Below are positions 34,967-43,365 of a DNA stretch of 64,000 nt, piece by piece (position 1 is the first letter of the stretch; the number at the start of each line of letters is the position of its first letter). The stretch covers positions 3,410,001 through 3,474,000 of the forward strand of contig NZ_CP113097.1 of assembly GCF_026625125.1 (NCBI RefSeq), read 5' to 3'. The notes under the pieces are model-generated. The model saw only the letters and a program-made list of their open reading frames with translations, did no database searches and was not told where the DNA came from. A program made the position numbers and the translations under genes. The DNA is from Pseudomonas putida (GTDB lineage: Bacteria > Pseudomonadota > Gammaproteobacteria > Pseudomonadales > Pseudomonadaceae).

Positions 34967-35266
34967 CGAAAGACTGGGGCTACGGGGATGGTACAAATCT
35001 CTGCGTAGCCCCTCTGGAATCCACCATGAGTCACCTGCGATAGCTTCATCGATAACAGCGACTCTTGCGACTTGGCTTTCCTTTAGAAATGCCAACCTTG
35101 AAAAGCATTGATGTAAGGTAGGCGGTGGCAGCTTTTGATCAAATGATCATATCGCTGCGACCTACTCACACCTCTTCGCGAGACGGTGCCTTATAGAAGC
35201 TGGGAGCGAATCGCCGAGCTTCTGCCGAATCAGTGGAACGCGCTCAGAAATCGTCCCTCCTGATGG
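34967..35266. other. Intergenic region with OsmC terminator
   Basis: 300 bases. A hairpin, GGGGCTACG (34976-34984) with CGTAGCCCC (35004-35012), probably terminates osmC transcription. The rest shows no gene or recognisable site. Confidence 0.5.
34976..35012 (+). terminator. Hairpin downstream of the OsmC gene
   Basis: Nine-base perfect stem with a 19-base loop, 10 bases after the OsmC stop codon, followed by TCT. Probable terminator. Confidence 0.65.
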
Positions 35267-35854
35267 CTATCGACGCGCCGTGCAGTGCATTTCCGGAGCC
35301 TGATAGCCCCACACTACGGTGGCCTCGCCATGGTGCTCCCATAAACTCTCATTTTGCCCCTTGTAGCGCGCGCCGCTGGCGCTCTGTTCTATGTACATCA
35401 GCGAACTGCGGTCACCGAACTCGACGATAGCCGTGGGCGGCTCGGTGCGGAAGAAGAAGGCAACCACTTCCTTGGCCGGGTTGCCGTCACACTGGTAGGA
35501 CACCGGACCGATGGCCTCGACCAGCCGATAGCGAGCCTGCAGTTCGGCGATGCGCAGGCGGTAGCTGTCGGCGATGCAAGTGGGCTGGTCCGCGCTTTTC
35601 CAGCAATCGTTGCGACCCTTGATCCAGCCCCGTTGCTCGGCCTTGAGCACCGGCGGATGTTCATTGCCGGCCTTCTGCTGTGCGGCTGTGTAGGCCTCGG
35701 CCATTTGCCGGTCCAGTGCCGAGAGCGACTCGCTCTGGCAGATCTGTTGTTCGATGCTGCCGGCCTCGACCTGAGTGCAGTTGAAGGCAGGTCCCGCAGC
35801 TTGGGCGTGCGACTGAGGCAAGATGAGCAGCAGGGGAAGAAGCCAGTGCTTCAT
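35267..35854 (-). CDS. LprI-MliC-like lysozyme inhibitor fusion
   Basis: 195 residues with a signal peptide (MKHWLLPLLLILPQSHAQA). The first half is LprI/DUF1311-like (FNCTQVEAGSIEQQICQS, with paired cysteines and the LDRQMAEAY helix). The second half is MliC-like (SYQCDGNPAKEVVAFFF ... YKGQNESLWEHHGEATVVW), the fold that plugs c-type lysozyme. So it is probably a periplasmic lysozyme inhibitor. The start at 35854 rather than 35866 gives the cleaner signal peptide. Confidence 0.82.
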   Translation of the reverse strand: MKHWLLPLLLILPQSHAQAAGPAFNCTQVEAGSIEQQICQSESLSALDRQMAEAYTAAQQKAGNEHPPVLKAEQRGWIKGRNDCWKSADQPTCIADSYRLRIAELQARYRLVEAIGPVSYQCDGNPAKEVVAFFFRTEPPTAIVEFGDRSSLMYIEQSASGARYKGQNESLWEHHGEATVVWGYQAPEMHCTARR

Positions 35855-36293
35855 GGGAGCCACCATTAGCGATTCAGAATACTGGGCTCAGTCTAGCGCT
35901 GTGCTCAGTTGCGTGGAGGATGCCCCAGTTTTTTTCGGCGGCTAATAGCTGCTAATGGCCATAGCTGCCCTCCATGAAGGGCAGCTATGGGCCGTTGGCA
36001 GTCATCCACCGCCACCGGCGGTAGCACGCTGCACATTCGACAGTGGTTGGGCGTCGCTGATGTCGCTGCCTGACTGTTCGAACGAGGAAAACCGACGATG
36101 TGCCGTTGGTCGCAAATCAACTCAACCCGCTGCCCATCTACGCCTGCCGCTGACTCGCTATTACTAGGGTGTGTCGCAGGATGCGCTGGCCGAATCACAG
36201 GTATTCATCGACTGAGCTTGCAATTGACCTCCTCGCCCATTGCCGTAAAATCCCGCGCCCGAAATTTAGCAGGCATGGCGAGAGGGAGCTTCA
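35855..36293. other. Intergenic region with dispersed repeat
   Basis: 439 bases between the divergent LprI-MliC and FlaR-like genes. It holds a perfect hairpin at 35959-35990 and further repeat-like words (AGCTGCTAATGGCCATAG, GGCAGCTATGGGCC). Promoters for both genes must lie here but are not clear. Confidence 0.5.
35959..35990. repeat. Perfect hairpin copy of the dispersed AGCTAT repeat
   Basis: CCATAGCTGCCCT (35959-35971) and AGGGCAGCTATGG (35978-35990) form a 13-base perfect stem with a 6-base loop. The GGCAGCTATGG word recurs at 54037-54047 and in related form elsewhere in the accessory region. Confidence 0.75.
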
Positions 36294-36836
36294 ATGCAAC
36301 GGGTGATGATCGTTGGTCAGCCAGGGTCTGGGAAAAGTACCCTCGCGCGCAAACTCGGTGAACGTACAGGCTTGCCGGTCGTGCATATCGACACGATTCA
36401 TTGGCAGGCAGGGTGGGTCGAGCGGAGCCGGGACGAGAAGACGCGTCTTTGTCACGAGGTCGAGGCCCGTGAGAGCTGGATCTTCGAAGGCGGGCATTCG
36501 GCCACATGGAACAACCGAGTGGCCCGGGCTGACATGTTGATTTGGATTGATCGCTCGGCACCGCTTCGATTCTGGCGCGTGTTCCTCAGAGCGATGTGGA
36601 ACCGCGGTCGCACCCGACCCGACTTGCCGGACAACTGTCCGGATTTACTGGCCAACCTGCCGGAGTTTTTCAGGTTCATGTGGCGGACGAAAACCTCGTC
36701 GCGGGAGGCGATGAAGCGATTGGTGCTAACGGCCCCGTCGAGCTGTCGCGTGGTCTGCCTGCGGAGTAATCGAGATACCGATGTTTTTCTCGCGAGTGTG
36801 GGCACACAGCCCGGTCAGGTTACCCCAGGTCATTAG
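36294..36836 (+). CDS. FlaR-like P-loop kinase (adenylate-kinase-like)
   Basis: 180 residues with Walker A GQPGSGKST (about 8-16), the DTIHW motif after the second strand and WIFEGGHSATW, which match the 'DNA topology modulation protein FlaR' group. It probably phosphorylates a nucleotide or small molecule; the name reflects old genetics, not known chemistry. Codon use and setting between dispersed repeats suggest an acquired gene. Confidence 0.8.
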   Translation: MQRVMIVGQPGSGKSTLARKLGERTGLPVVHIDTIHWQAGWVERSRDEKTRLCHEVEARESWIFEGGHSATWNNRVARADMLIWIDRSAPLRFWRVFLRAMWNRGRTRPDLPDNCPDLLANLPEFFRFMWRTKTSSREAMKRLVLTAPSSCRVVCLRSNRDTDVFLASVGTQPGQVTPGH

Positions 36837-36978
36837 ATGCTAAATCGCGAGTGAGGCGCTGCTGCGTGAACGCCAAGAATTTTTGATGGATCGCTAATGA
36901 AAGCGTAAGGAAGACACCGAGTAGCTATATGCTCGTGTGAAACAGCGATCAGTCTGAAGCCGTGTCCCGAATGTCTGC

Positions 36979-37033
36979 TATGTATCGATAGCGGCCTGTC
37001 GTGAACGGCTATCGACCCATAGCGGCCAGCTGC
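36979..37033. repeat. Dispersed repeat copy
   Basis: Contains CGATAGCGGCCTGTCGTGAA and CGGCTATCGACCCATAGCGG, an imperfect inverted arrangement. It lies in the 216-base gap between the convergent FlaR-like and HIT genes. Confidence 0.65.
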
Positions 37034-37052
37034 GGAAGATAAACTTCCCAGG

Positions 37053-37550
37053 TTAATCAGGCGGCCCACAATCCAAAGCGCCGCGTAGGACCCCAATAAC
37101 GTCATCAACAGAGGGGCCTTGTACCGATGGTGGCACAGGGCGTTCACAAAATTCCCGCCAGACAAACAGCATCAGTTCTGCACCATCCGTTTGCAGTAGC
37201 GCGCTGTCGATCGAGCCGAAGGTTTGCAGCAGCCTATACCTTTCGTCCAGCCAGAATAATGCTTCCACCCAGTCATACACTGGGATGAAGTGGAAGTGTA
37301 TGGAGTAACCGGCATCATGCCCAAAGCGACCGATATACAGGCGTTTGGGTCGAAGATCAGCTTCAATGGCATGCTGGATTCGCGCCTGCAACACGCCCAG
37401 CTCCGCTTGCGCTTTGATCGGCAGCGCTGCCAGGGAACTGGTCATCTGCTTGGCACTGAGTATCAAATAGCCCGGCAACGCACTGTCCGTGCGGTGATTG
37501 AGAATCCAATACCTGGATTCATGGATGATGAAGCTAGACGGTACGTCCAT
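37053..37550 (-). CDS. HIT-family hydrolase
   Basis: 165 residues. The histidine-triad region is seen as SIHFHFIPVYDW (about 83-94), slightly degenerate relative to HxHxH, with the upstream GRFGHDAG segment. HIT proteins hydrolyse or transfer nucleoside phosphates. The C-terminal 60 residues are longer than usual. Flanked on both sides by dispersed repeats. Confidence 0.78.
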   Translation of the reverse strand: MDVPSSFIIHESRYWILNHRTDSALPGYLILSAKQMTSSLAALPIKAQAELGVLQARIQHAIEADLRPKRLYIGRFGHDAGYSIHFHFIPVYDWVEALFWLDERYRLLQTFGSIDSALLQTDGAELMLFVWREFCERPVPPSVQGPSVDDVIGVLRGALDCGPPD

Positions 37551-37618
37551 TGGGCTGCCCTGAGTGGATCAGCTGCAGGGTAGCATTGCGACAGATCGAT
37601 GTCCGATTATGGCGGTTT

Positions 37619-37693
37619 GCAGCCCTTCTAGAAGGGCTGCTAGGGGTCAAGATCTGCCGACCGTGACTGGCTGCTTTCGACCTAAAGCGACCC
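37619..37693. repeat. Dispersed repeat copy with a 22-base palindrome
   Basis: A perfect 22-base palindrome centred on CTAG (37619-37640, arms GCAGCCCTTCT) is followed by GACTGGCTGCTTTCGACC and TAAAGCGACCC (to 37693), which runs into the stop codon of the next minus-strand gene. The second half is a clear copy of the dispersed repeat. Confidence 0.75.
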
Positions 37694-38955
37694 TTGATGG
37701 AAGGCAGCAAACGGTTGCAGGGCTTCCAGGCCGAGACCCGCAAGGTGCCGCACCTGCTCATCGGTATCCTGGGTTGCCAGGCGTAGCGCCTCGATAGCTC
37801 GAAGCGCGTCGTCGGGCAGCAGGCCACGGTTATTCAACCCACTCACGGCGTGACGACGAATGGCTACGTGGGGTGAAGCCAAACCGCGCAAGGCTTCGTT
37901 GACATCGGCGGTGGTGGTGTCGATCTGACCGTAGACGTCTTCAAGGGCCCCTTCAACAGCAGCCGCGAGCTCAGGACGCTGATCCAGCAGACGCTCAACA
38001 GGCGTGTAGTCCAGCACCGGTGGCTCCACGCCCCGCCAGCGGAAACCGTCAAAGTTGGCGCAGACTCCCGCCACAGCGACGTCGAACGCTTGCTGCATGA
38101 GCCAGTCGAAATCCTTGAGGTAACCCAAGGCCTTTGCGCACCAGTTGCGGGTCGGTTGTTCACAGGCCTCTGTAGCCTGCCGGCGCAGAGCCTGAATGAC
38201 GGGCTCATCAGCCATGCCAGCCAGCCCGAGAATGCGCGCAGCAGCGGTAGGCTCTTTGTGCCCGTTGAGCTGTTCGATAAGCGCTGCCTGTGCCGGACGG
38301 CCGTTGGCAATCAGCCAGCGCTCTGCGCCCTCCCCCGAAACGCCATCCGAACAATGCAAACGGCTGACGTAGAACGCGGCCTGCTCGGCGAGCGGCAAGG
38401 CAGCGACTGCGCGCTGGGTGTTTTCAATGGCCAGTTCGACCGGGAAATTTTCCTCGAACTGCTCGCGGGTCATGCTGCGCTTGGCCAAGGCCATATAGCC
38501 AGCAAAGTCATGAAAGATCACCACGAAACCAGGCGTCACGCCAGGATGCTGAGCGAAATGGCGGCCCAGCGCCCTGGCGGCACGGCTAACGGTGACCAGC
38601 AAGCGTTGCTCAGCCGCTTGCCATTGGCGCGGGCCAAGCCGGTTGGCGTGGGCTTGCAGCTCATCATCAATCCGCGTGAACGACTCACCCGCGCAAATCT
38701 CCCAATCCCAGCGCCAGTCCACCGGGTTCCACTTCACCGAACTGAAGCTTTCATCTTCCTCGTCGGGGTAGTCTTCGCTGAGTGCTTGCAGGCTGTTTGC
38801 GGCAAAGCTGGGCAGCGACAAAACCGCTCCTTCTTCTCGGTAGCTGGCATGAAGGCTGCGGCGTACAAAGGGCTGCCGCCCTCATCGAGCAGCGTTTGCA
38901 ATGCCTGCCTGGCGGCGTCGAACAGCGCCAGTTCCAGAGCTTTCCAATTCATCAT
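37682..38955 (-). pseudogene. DUF4303-like/HEAT-repeat protein, frameshifted
   Basis: Two frames make one protein. The start codon at 38955 (after AAGGAC) opens MMNWKALELALFDAARQA up to YAAAF near 38851. The other frame continues HASYREEGAVLSLPS and then 380 residues to 37682, including a DUF4303-like region (FVVIFHDFAGYM) and HEAT-like repeats toward the end (GLASPHVAIRRHAVSGL). One missing C on the coding strand (a G on the plus strand) at 38850-38851 explains the break. The intact protein would be about 424 residues. Either a real inactivating mutation or a sequencing error. It might resemble immunity proteins; function unknown. Confidence 0.8.
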
Positions 38956-38980
38956 TCAGGTCCTTGCCGACAAGTAGAGT

Positions 38981-39334
38981 TCAGCCGAGCAGATCGAGCA
39001 TTCCCTCAAGAGTGCTTTCCAGACGGGCTAATTCAATGTGCGTGCCATCGCCATATTCAGCGGTACGCAGCGCACATTCAATGATCACCGTGAGCCCCCG
39101 AGGGGCTCGATGGCCGGGGTATTTGCGCAGCTTGAGTTCGACCCGGGTCGGGCTCAACCAGGTGCTGAGGTCTGCTGACCATAGAGGATCCTGAAAACCA
39201 AACACCACGTTTGCGTTTTGGGTATCGATGATTTGCGGCGGGAACACCCAGTGCGTGTTGCCTGCTTCCCACGGCGTCGCCTGGACTTGGTAGCGACCGT
39301 CTGGAGACGAGGACAGTGTTTCAATTTCACTCAT
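38981..39334 (-). CDS. Hypothetical protein upstream of the DUF4303-like gene
   Basis: 117 residues starting MSEIETLSSSPDGRYQVQ, beta-rich, no signal peptide or membrane span. Not recognised. It ends 25 bases before the frameshifted gene, so the two are probably co-transcribed. Its ATG overlaps the stop of a 28-codon remnant frame (ATGA), so it may be translated by coupling. Confidence 0.65.
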   Translation of the reverse strand: MSEIETLSSSPDGRYQVQATPWEAGNTHWVFPPQIIDTQNANVVFGFQDPLWSADLSTWLSPTRVELKLRKYPGHRAPRGLTVIIECALRTAEYGDGTHIELARLESTLEGMLDLLG

Positions 39335-39417
39335 GAGTGTGCGTTCGCAAAGGAGTGGCCATCGAAGGCGCCTACTTGGAACGGGTCGAAGATGTATTTG
39401 ACATGGCAGGTAATCAT
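39331..39417 (-). pseudogene. Remnant of a NIPSNAP-like gene (28 codons)
   Basis: A short frame reads MITCHVKYIFDPFQVGAF and stops after 28 codons. The first 18 residues resemble the N-terminus of NIPSNAP-family proteins (MITC..RY.IDP....F). AAGGAC precedes the ATG, and the stop codon overlaps the next start codon. It is either a truncated gene or a leader that couples translation of the next gene. Confidence 0.5.
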
Positions 39418-39447
39418 GAAATCAGTCCTTGATTCGGGAGCCCATCA

Positions 39448-39488
39448 TAGGGGGTAACGGCTTCCGGTCAAGACTGACTGCTTTCGGC
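39448..39488. repeat. Left half of a dispersed repeat split by IS1182 copy 1
   Basis: Contains CTTCCGGTCAAGACTGACTG and CTTTCGGC, ending at the IS boundary. Its natural continuation appears to be the reverse complement of the sequence left of IS copy 2 (ACCCAGAGCGGCCGTTCG). Confidence 0.65.
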
Positions 39489-41168
39489 CCAGGCTGTGTG
39501 AAAACGCCCGCAGTTGTCTAACCTTCTGACCGTCGTGATCGTGGCGGGGACAATCATGAAGCGGTTCATCGAAGGTGAAGCTCGGACGCAGGTCACATTG
39601 CTGCCAGAGTGCCTGGATGACTACATCACCAATGAAAACCCAGTGCGAGTGGTCGATGTCTTTGTTGATGAACTCGACCTGAGCGCGCTCGGTTTCGCAG
39701 GCGTCGATCCGGCAGCAACAGGTCGCCCGGCCTACCATCCAGCGGTCCTGCTGAAGATCTACATCTACGGCTACCTAAACCGCATTCAGTCCAGCCGCCG
39801 GCTCGAGCGTGAAGCTGAACGCAATGTCGAGTTGATGTGGCTTACGGGGCGTCTGGCTCCAGATTTCAAAACCATCGCCGACTTTCGCAAGGACAACGGT
39901 AAAGCCATTCGCAGTGTCTGCCGTCAGTTCGTGATCCTCTGTCGCAACCTCAACCTGTTCTCTGACTCAATCATTGCCATCGACGGCAGCAAGTTCAAAG
40001 CCGTGAACAATCGCGACCGTAACTTCACCCAGGCCAAGGTGAAGGCCCGTATGCAGCAAGTCGAGCAGAGCATTGAGCGCTATCTGACAGCGATGGATTC
40101 GGCGGACCGGGCAATGCCGGAGGTGGCTGTGGCCAAGGCCGAGCGACTGAAAGAGAAGATCGAAACGCTGAAACAGCAGATGCAGAAGCTCAAAGACATT
40201 GAAACGCAGCTACTTCAAACCCCAGACAAACAAATTTCTCTCACAGATCCCGATGCTCGCTCCATGTCAGTTGGTGGTCGGGGCAGTGGCACCGTTGGCT
40301 ATAACGTGCAGACGGCCGTTGACGATCAGCACCATCTGATCGTTGCACATGAGGTGACGAATGTCGGTCATGATCGCGGCCAGTTGAGCAACATGGCGAA
40401 GCAAGCGCGTGACCAAATCGGTACTGAATCGCTGAATGTCGTTGCCGACCGGGGCTACTACACAGGCACGGAAATCGTTGCATGTGAGCAAGCTGGAATC
40501 TCGCCCTTCGTACCGAAACCACTGACCTCTAGCAGCAAAGCCGAAGGTCGATTTGGCAAGCAGGATTTCCTATACGTCTCGGCATCGGATGAGTATCGAT
40601 GCCCTGCGGAGCAATTACTGACCAAGCGTTACTCAACTTGGGAAGACGGGATGCTGATGCATGTTTATTGGTTCTCGGGCTGCCAGTCCTGCGCGATGCA
40701 CAAGCAATGTACGACGGGCAAAGAGCGCCGGTTGAAACGCTGGGAACATGAAGCGACCCTCGACTCGATGCAGGTTCAACTGGAGCACGATCCGGGGAAA
40801 ATGAAGGTGCGCCGCCAAACCGTTGAGCATCCATTTGGAACGCTCAAGTACTGGATGGGGGCGACCCACTTCCTGACCAGGACCCTGCCAAGGGTCAGTA
40901 CTGAAATGAGCCTCCATGTGCTCGCTTACAACCTCAAGCGAATGATGAGCATCTTGGGCATCAGGGGGCTGCTCGAAGCGCTCAAAAGGTGAAATGGCCT
41001 ACTGAGCCGCCAGTTAGGGGCCCCAAAGTCTCCACGAAGGACTCATACCGGCCAGATGCACCCTTGCGAGGCCAACTGAGCTAATCCAGGCAATTTCCTG
41101 CCAGTTTTGCAAGCGCCCCTAGATAGCCACGACCTTCAACGCATTCCGCGAGTTTTCACACAGCCTGG
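39489..41168 (+). mobile_element. IS1182-family insertion sequence, copy 1
   Basis: 1,680 bases bounded by 17-base inverted repeats CCAGGCTGTGTGAAAAC (39489-39505) and its complement (41152-41168). It encodes one transposase and has about 175 bases after it. A same-length copy in the opposite orientation, encoding an identical transposase, lies at 49577-51256. Confidence 0.92.
39556..40992 (+). CDS. IS1182-family transposase (copy 1)
   Basis: 478 residues from the ATG at 39556 (GGGGA upstream; a TTG at 39514 is a less likely start). The N-terminal DUF772-type domain (YHPAVLLKIYIYGYLNR) is followed by a DDE-type catalytic core: SIIAIDGSKFKA, VVADRGYYTG, and the C-terminal HPFGTLKYWMG. Complete and apparently functional. 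The encoded protein is identical to that of copy 2. Confidence 0.93.
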   Translation: MKRFIEGEARTQVTLLPECLDDYITNENPVRVVDVFVDELDLSALGFAGVDPAATGRPAYHPAVLLKIYIYGYLNRIQSSRRLEREAERNVELMWLTGRLAPDFKTIADFRKDNGKAIRSVCRQFVILCRNLNLFSDSIIAIDGSKFKAVNNRDRNFTQAKVKARMQQVEQSIERYLTAMDSADRAMPEVAVAKAERLKEKIETLKQQMQKLKDIETQLLQTPDKQISLTDPDARSMSVGGRGSGTVGYNVQTAVDDQHHLIVAHEVTNVGHDRGQLSNMAKQARDQIGTESLNVVADRGYYTGTEIVACEQAGISPFVPKPLTSSSKAEGRFGKQDFLYVSASDEYRCPAEQLLTKRYSTWEDGMLMHVYWFSGCQSCAMHKQCTTGKERRLKRWEHEATLDSMQVQLEHDPGKMKVRRQTVEHPFGTLKYWMGATHFLTRTLPRVSTEMSLHVLAYNLKRMMSILGIRGLLEALKR

Positions 41169-41240
41169 GTCGCAAGCTTCCGGTCGTGGATGACCGCTAC
41201 CGACCCATTGCGGTCGTTTGTGAAAGGGAACAAACGCCGG
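41169..41240. repeat. Dispersed repeat half next to IS1182 copy 1
   Basis: GCTTCCGGTCGTGGATGACC and CGCTACCGACCCATTGCGGTC form an imperfect inverted structure upstream of the recombinase gene. Its natural partner appears to be the sequence right of IS copy 2 (ACCCATACCAGTCAT). Confidence 0.7.
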
Positions 41241-41299
41241 TTAGCGACCGTCCATCGTATCGAGTTCATCCTGTTCTCCCTTAACGCGGAGGACAACCC

Positions 41300-41920
41300 A
41301 TGAAAACCGCTGCTACCTACACTCATCGCCTATGGAACAAGGGAAAGCTAGTCGGGCAGAAAGCCCCGCTCCGACTCAGAGATATCTGGGCCATCCGGGT
41401 AAGGCTCCAGATCGCGGAGAAATCTAGGGATCTGGCGTTGTTCAACTTGGCCATCGACAGCAAGCTGCGAGCCTGCGACTTAACTAAGCTTCGTGTACGG
41501 GACGTAGCCCATGGAGAGCATGTGCCGTCACGAGCGATCATGATGCAGCAGAAAATTCAACATCCGGTGCAATTTGAGATCACCGAGCAAACCCGTATGG
41601 CTTTGGAAACCTGGATGCATCAGGCTCACCTCCGTAGCGAGGACTGTCTGTTTCCGAGTCGGCTACACGGTTCAGATCATCTCTCCACCAGACAATACGC
41701 TCGAATAGTGAAAGCCTGGGTGACAGCCATTGGCCTTGACCCAGTCATGTACGGCACTCACACGCTGCGGCGAACGAAGGCCTCCTTGATCTATCGTAGA
41801 ACAAAGAATCTAAGGGCAGTCCAACTCCTGCTTGGCCACACGAAGCTTGAAAGCACCGTCAGATATCTAGGCATTGAGGTCGACGATGCCTTGGAGATGG
41901 CAGAACAGACTGAGGCCTGA
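41300..41920 (+). CDS. Short tyrosine recombinase
   Basis: 206 residues. Active-site residues of tyrosine recombinases are visible: R57 (RACDLTKLRVRD), H154 and R157 (HTLRR), H180 (LLGH) and nucleophile Y189 (VRYLGIE). The N-terminal core-binding domain is very short, so it may act with a partner or on simple sites. GCGGAGGA precedes the ATG. A near-identical copy with a nonsense mutation is at 54090-54710. It carries a dispersed repeat upstream and a hairpin downstream. Confidence 0.87.
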   Translation: MKTAATYTHRLWNKGKLVGQKAPLRLRDIWAIRVRLQIAEKSRDLALFNLAIDSKLRACDLTKLRVRDVAHGEHVPSRAIMMQQKIQHPVQFEITEQTRMALETWMHQAHLRSEDCLFPSRLHGSDHLSTRQYARIVKAWVTAIGLDPVMYGTHTLRRTKASLIYRRTKNLRAVQLLLGHTKLESTVRYLGIEVDDALEMAEQTEA

Positions 41921-41928
41921 CCATCCAA

Positions 41929-41955
41929 AGCGACGGTCGAGATCAGACCGTCGCT
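41929..41955. terminator. Hairpin downstream of the recombinase gene
   Basis: AGCGACGGTC-GAGATCA-GACCGTCGCT, a 10-base perfect stem and 7-base loop, 8 bases after the stop codon. The same stem sequence recurs behind the broken recombinase copy, so it may be a terminator or a recombination site. Confidence 0.7.
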
Positions 41956-42042
41956 GCACTCTCAATACTTAGTCTGAGACTTGCAGGAGTGGAGATTGGA
42001 TTACTGCGAACGCTTTAGCCTCCCCTTACATGGTCGGCCGAA

Positions 42043-42378
42043 CTACAATTTGATTGGTCTTGGTGCAGTTACCAATGAACAATAATCAGCCCACTCCATC
42101 TCGAGCATGTTTGCAAGCTGGCCATGGGCAGCCAGCAGCGCACTGCTGAACTGTTCGACGCTTCGAGAGGCGCAAATGACCTCCAGCTCCCACTGAGCAA
42201 TATGCAATTGGCGCGCTACCTGACTCATGCGTTCATCCCGGTGAGCTGAAGGGGTGAGGACGTCGTCCATAAGGCGCTCAAGCTTGTTCAGCCCATGGTT
42301 GTGCGCAACCATGGCGGCCAAGTGGCACGCGACATCTGGACAGTTTGGAGCACGGACGTCTTTCAGAAACTCGAACAT
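42043..42378 (-). CDS. Hypothetical helical protein next to CheV
   Basis: 111 residues, mostly helical, with histidines and cysteines in the first half (CPDVACHLAAMVAHNHG). Not recognised. Its start overlaps the 3' end of the cheV-like gene by 16 bases, so it is the last gene of an aer-like/cheV operon and likely belongs to the same signalling module. Confidence 0.65.
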   Translation of the reverse strand: MFEFLKDVRAPNCPDVACHLAAMVAHNHGLNKLERLMDDVLTPSAHRDERMSQVARQLHIAQWELEVICASRSVEQFSSALLAAHGQLANMLEMEWADYCSLVTAPRPIKL

Positions 42379-43334
42379 GGCTGACGTGCCTCTTTGAACG
42401 AATGCTGTGAAGCGGATTTCCGTATGCGGTCCATTACCAAACCTGCCAGCTCGTCAGGACGAAACTTGGCGAGAAACTGGTCCGCGCCGACTTTTTTCAC
42501 CATGCTCTCATTGAACGCGCCGGATAGGGAGGTGTGCAGCACGATGTGCAAGCTCGATAAATACGGGTCGGAGCGAACCTCGGCGGTAAGTGTGTAACCA
42601 TCCATCTCCGGCATTTCGATGTCAGAGATCATCATCAACAGGTCCTCGGGCTGTTGGCTGCCGTCCTTGAGCATCTCTTTTAGCAGTGAAAGGGCTTGGC
42701 GGCCGTCATTGCAGGTCAATACCTGTACCCCCACTGCCTGCAGGCAGCGGCTGACCTGCCGTCGAGCCACCGAAGAATCATCGACGATCAGGACCCGAAA
42801 CCGGCTCGCCTGCTGCCGAATGTCTTTATCAATGCTGCCATCGCTAAGGTACTCCGGTACAGGTGAAACCTCGTTGAGCACTTTCTCCACATCGATGATC
42901 TCGACTAGCTCACCATCCATATTTGTTACGGCAGTCAGGTAATTATGCTGGCCACTACCACGGGGGGGAGGATGAATGCCTTCCCAGTTCAGATTGACGA
43001 TGTGTTCGACGGAGCTGACCAGAAAGCCCTGCGTGCGGCCGTTGTACTCGGTGATGATCACATAGGCATTCTCGCGGTCACGCAGCGCTAGCAGTCCAGT
43101 GGCCTGCGCAAGGTCAAGGATCGATATTGACTTGCCGCGGACATTCGCTACGCCGCATACCACGTGGTGGGAGCCAGGCAGGTGAGACATTGGCGGGCAT
43201 TTAAGAATTTCTCGCACTTTGAACACATTGATACCGTAGAGCTGCTTGTCGTCAAAACGAAATAGCAACAGCTCCAGGCGGTTTTTACCAGCCAGTTGCG
43301 TCCGGCTGTCGACGGTTTCCAATAGACCAGCCAT
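42363..43334 (-). CDS. CheV-like chemotaxis coupling protein
   Basis: 323 residues: a CheW-like domain (about 15-165, FDDKQLYGINVFKVREIL) that couples receptors to CheA, then a receiver domain (about 180-315) with the acidic pair in VLIVDDSSVARR, the phospho-acceptor Asp in LMMISDIEMPEMDG and Lys in DQFLAKF. CheV adapts receptor-kinase signalling. It is 31 bases after the Aer-like receptor gene. Confidence 0.9.
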   Translation of the reverse strand: MAGLLETVDSRTQLAGKNRLELLLFRFDDKQLYGINVFKVREILKCPPMSHLPGSHHVVCGVANVRGKSISILDLAQATGLLALRDRENAYVIITEYNGRTQGFLVSSVEHIVNLNWEGIHPPPRGSGQHNYLTAVTNMDGELVEIIDVEKVLNEVSPVPEYLSDGSIDKDIRQQASRFRVLIVDDSSVARRQVSRCLQAVGVQVLTCNDGRQALSLLKEMLKDGSQQPEDLLMMISDIEMPEMDGYTLTAEVRSDPYLSSLHIVLHTSLSGAFNESMVKKVGADQFLAKFRPDELAGLVMDRIRKSASQHSFKEARQPCSSF

Positions 43335-43365
43335 TTTTCACCTCGTGGATGCAGCTGGGTGTGGG

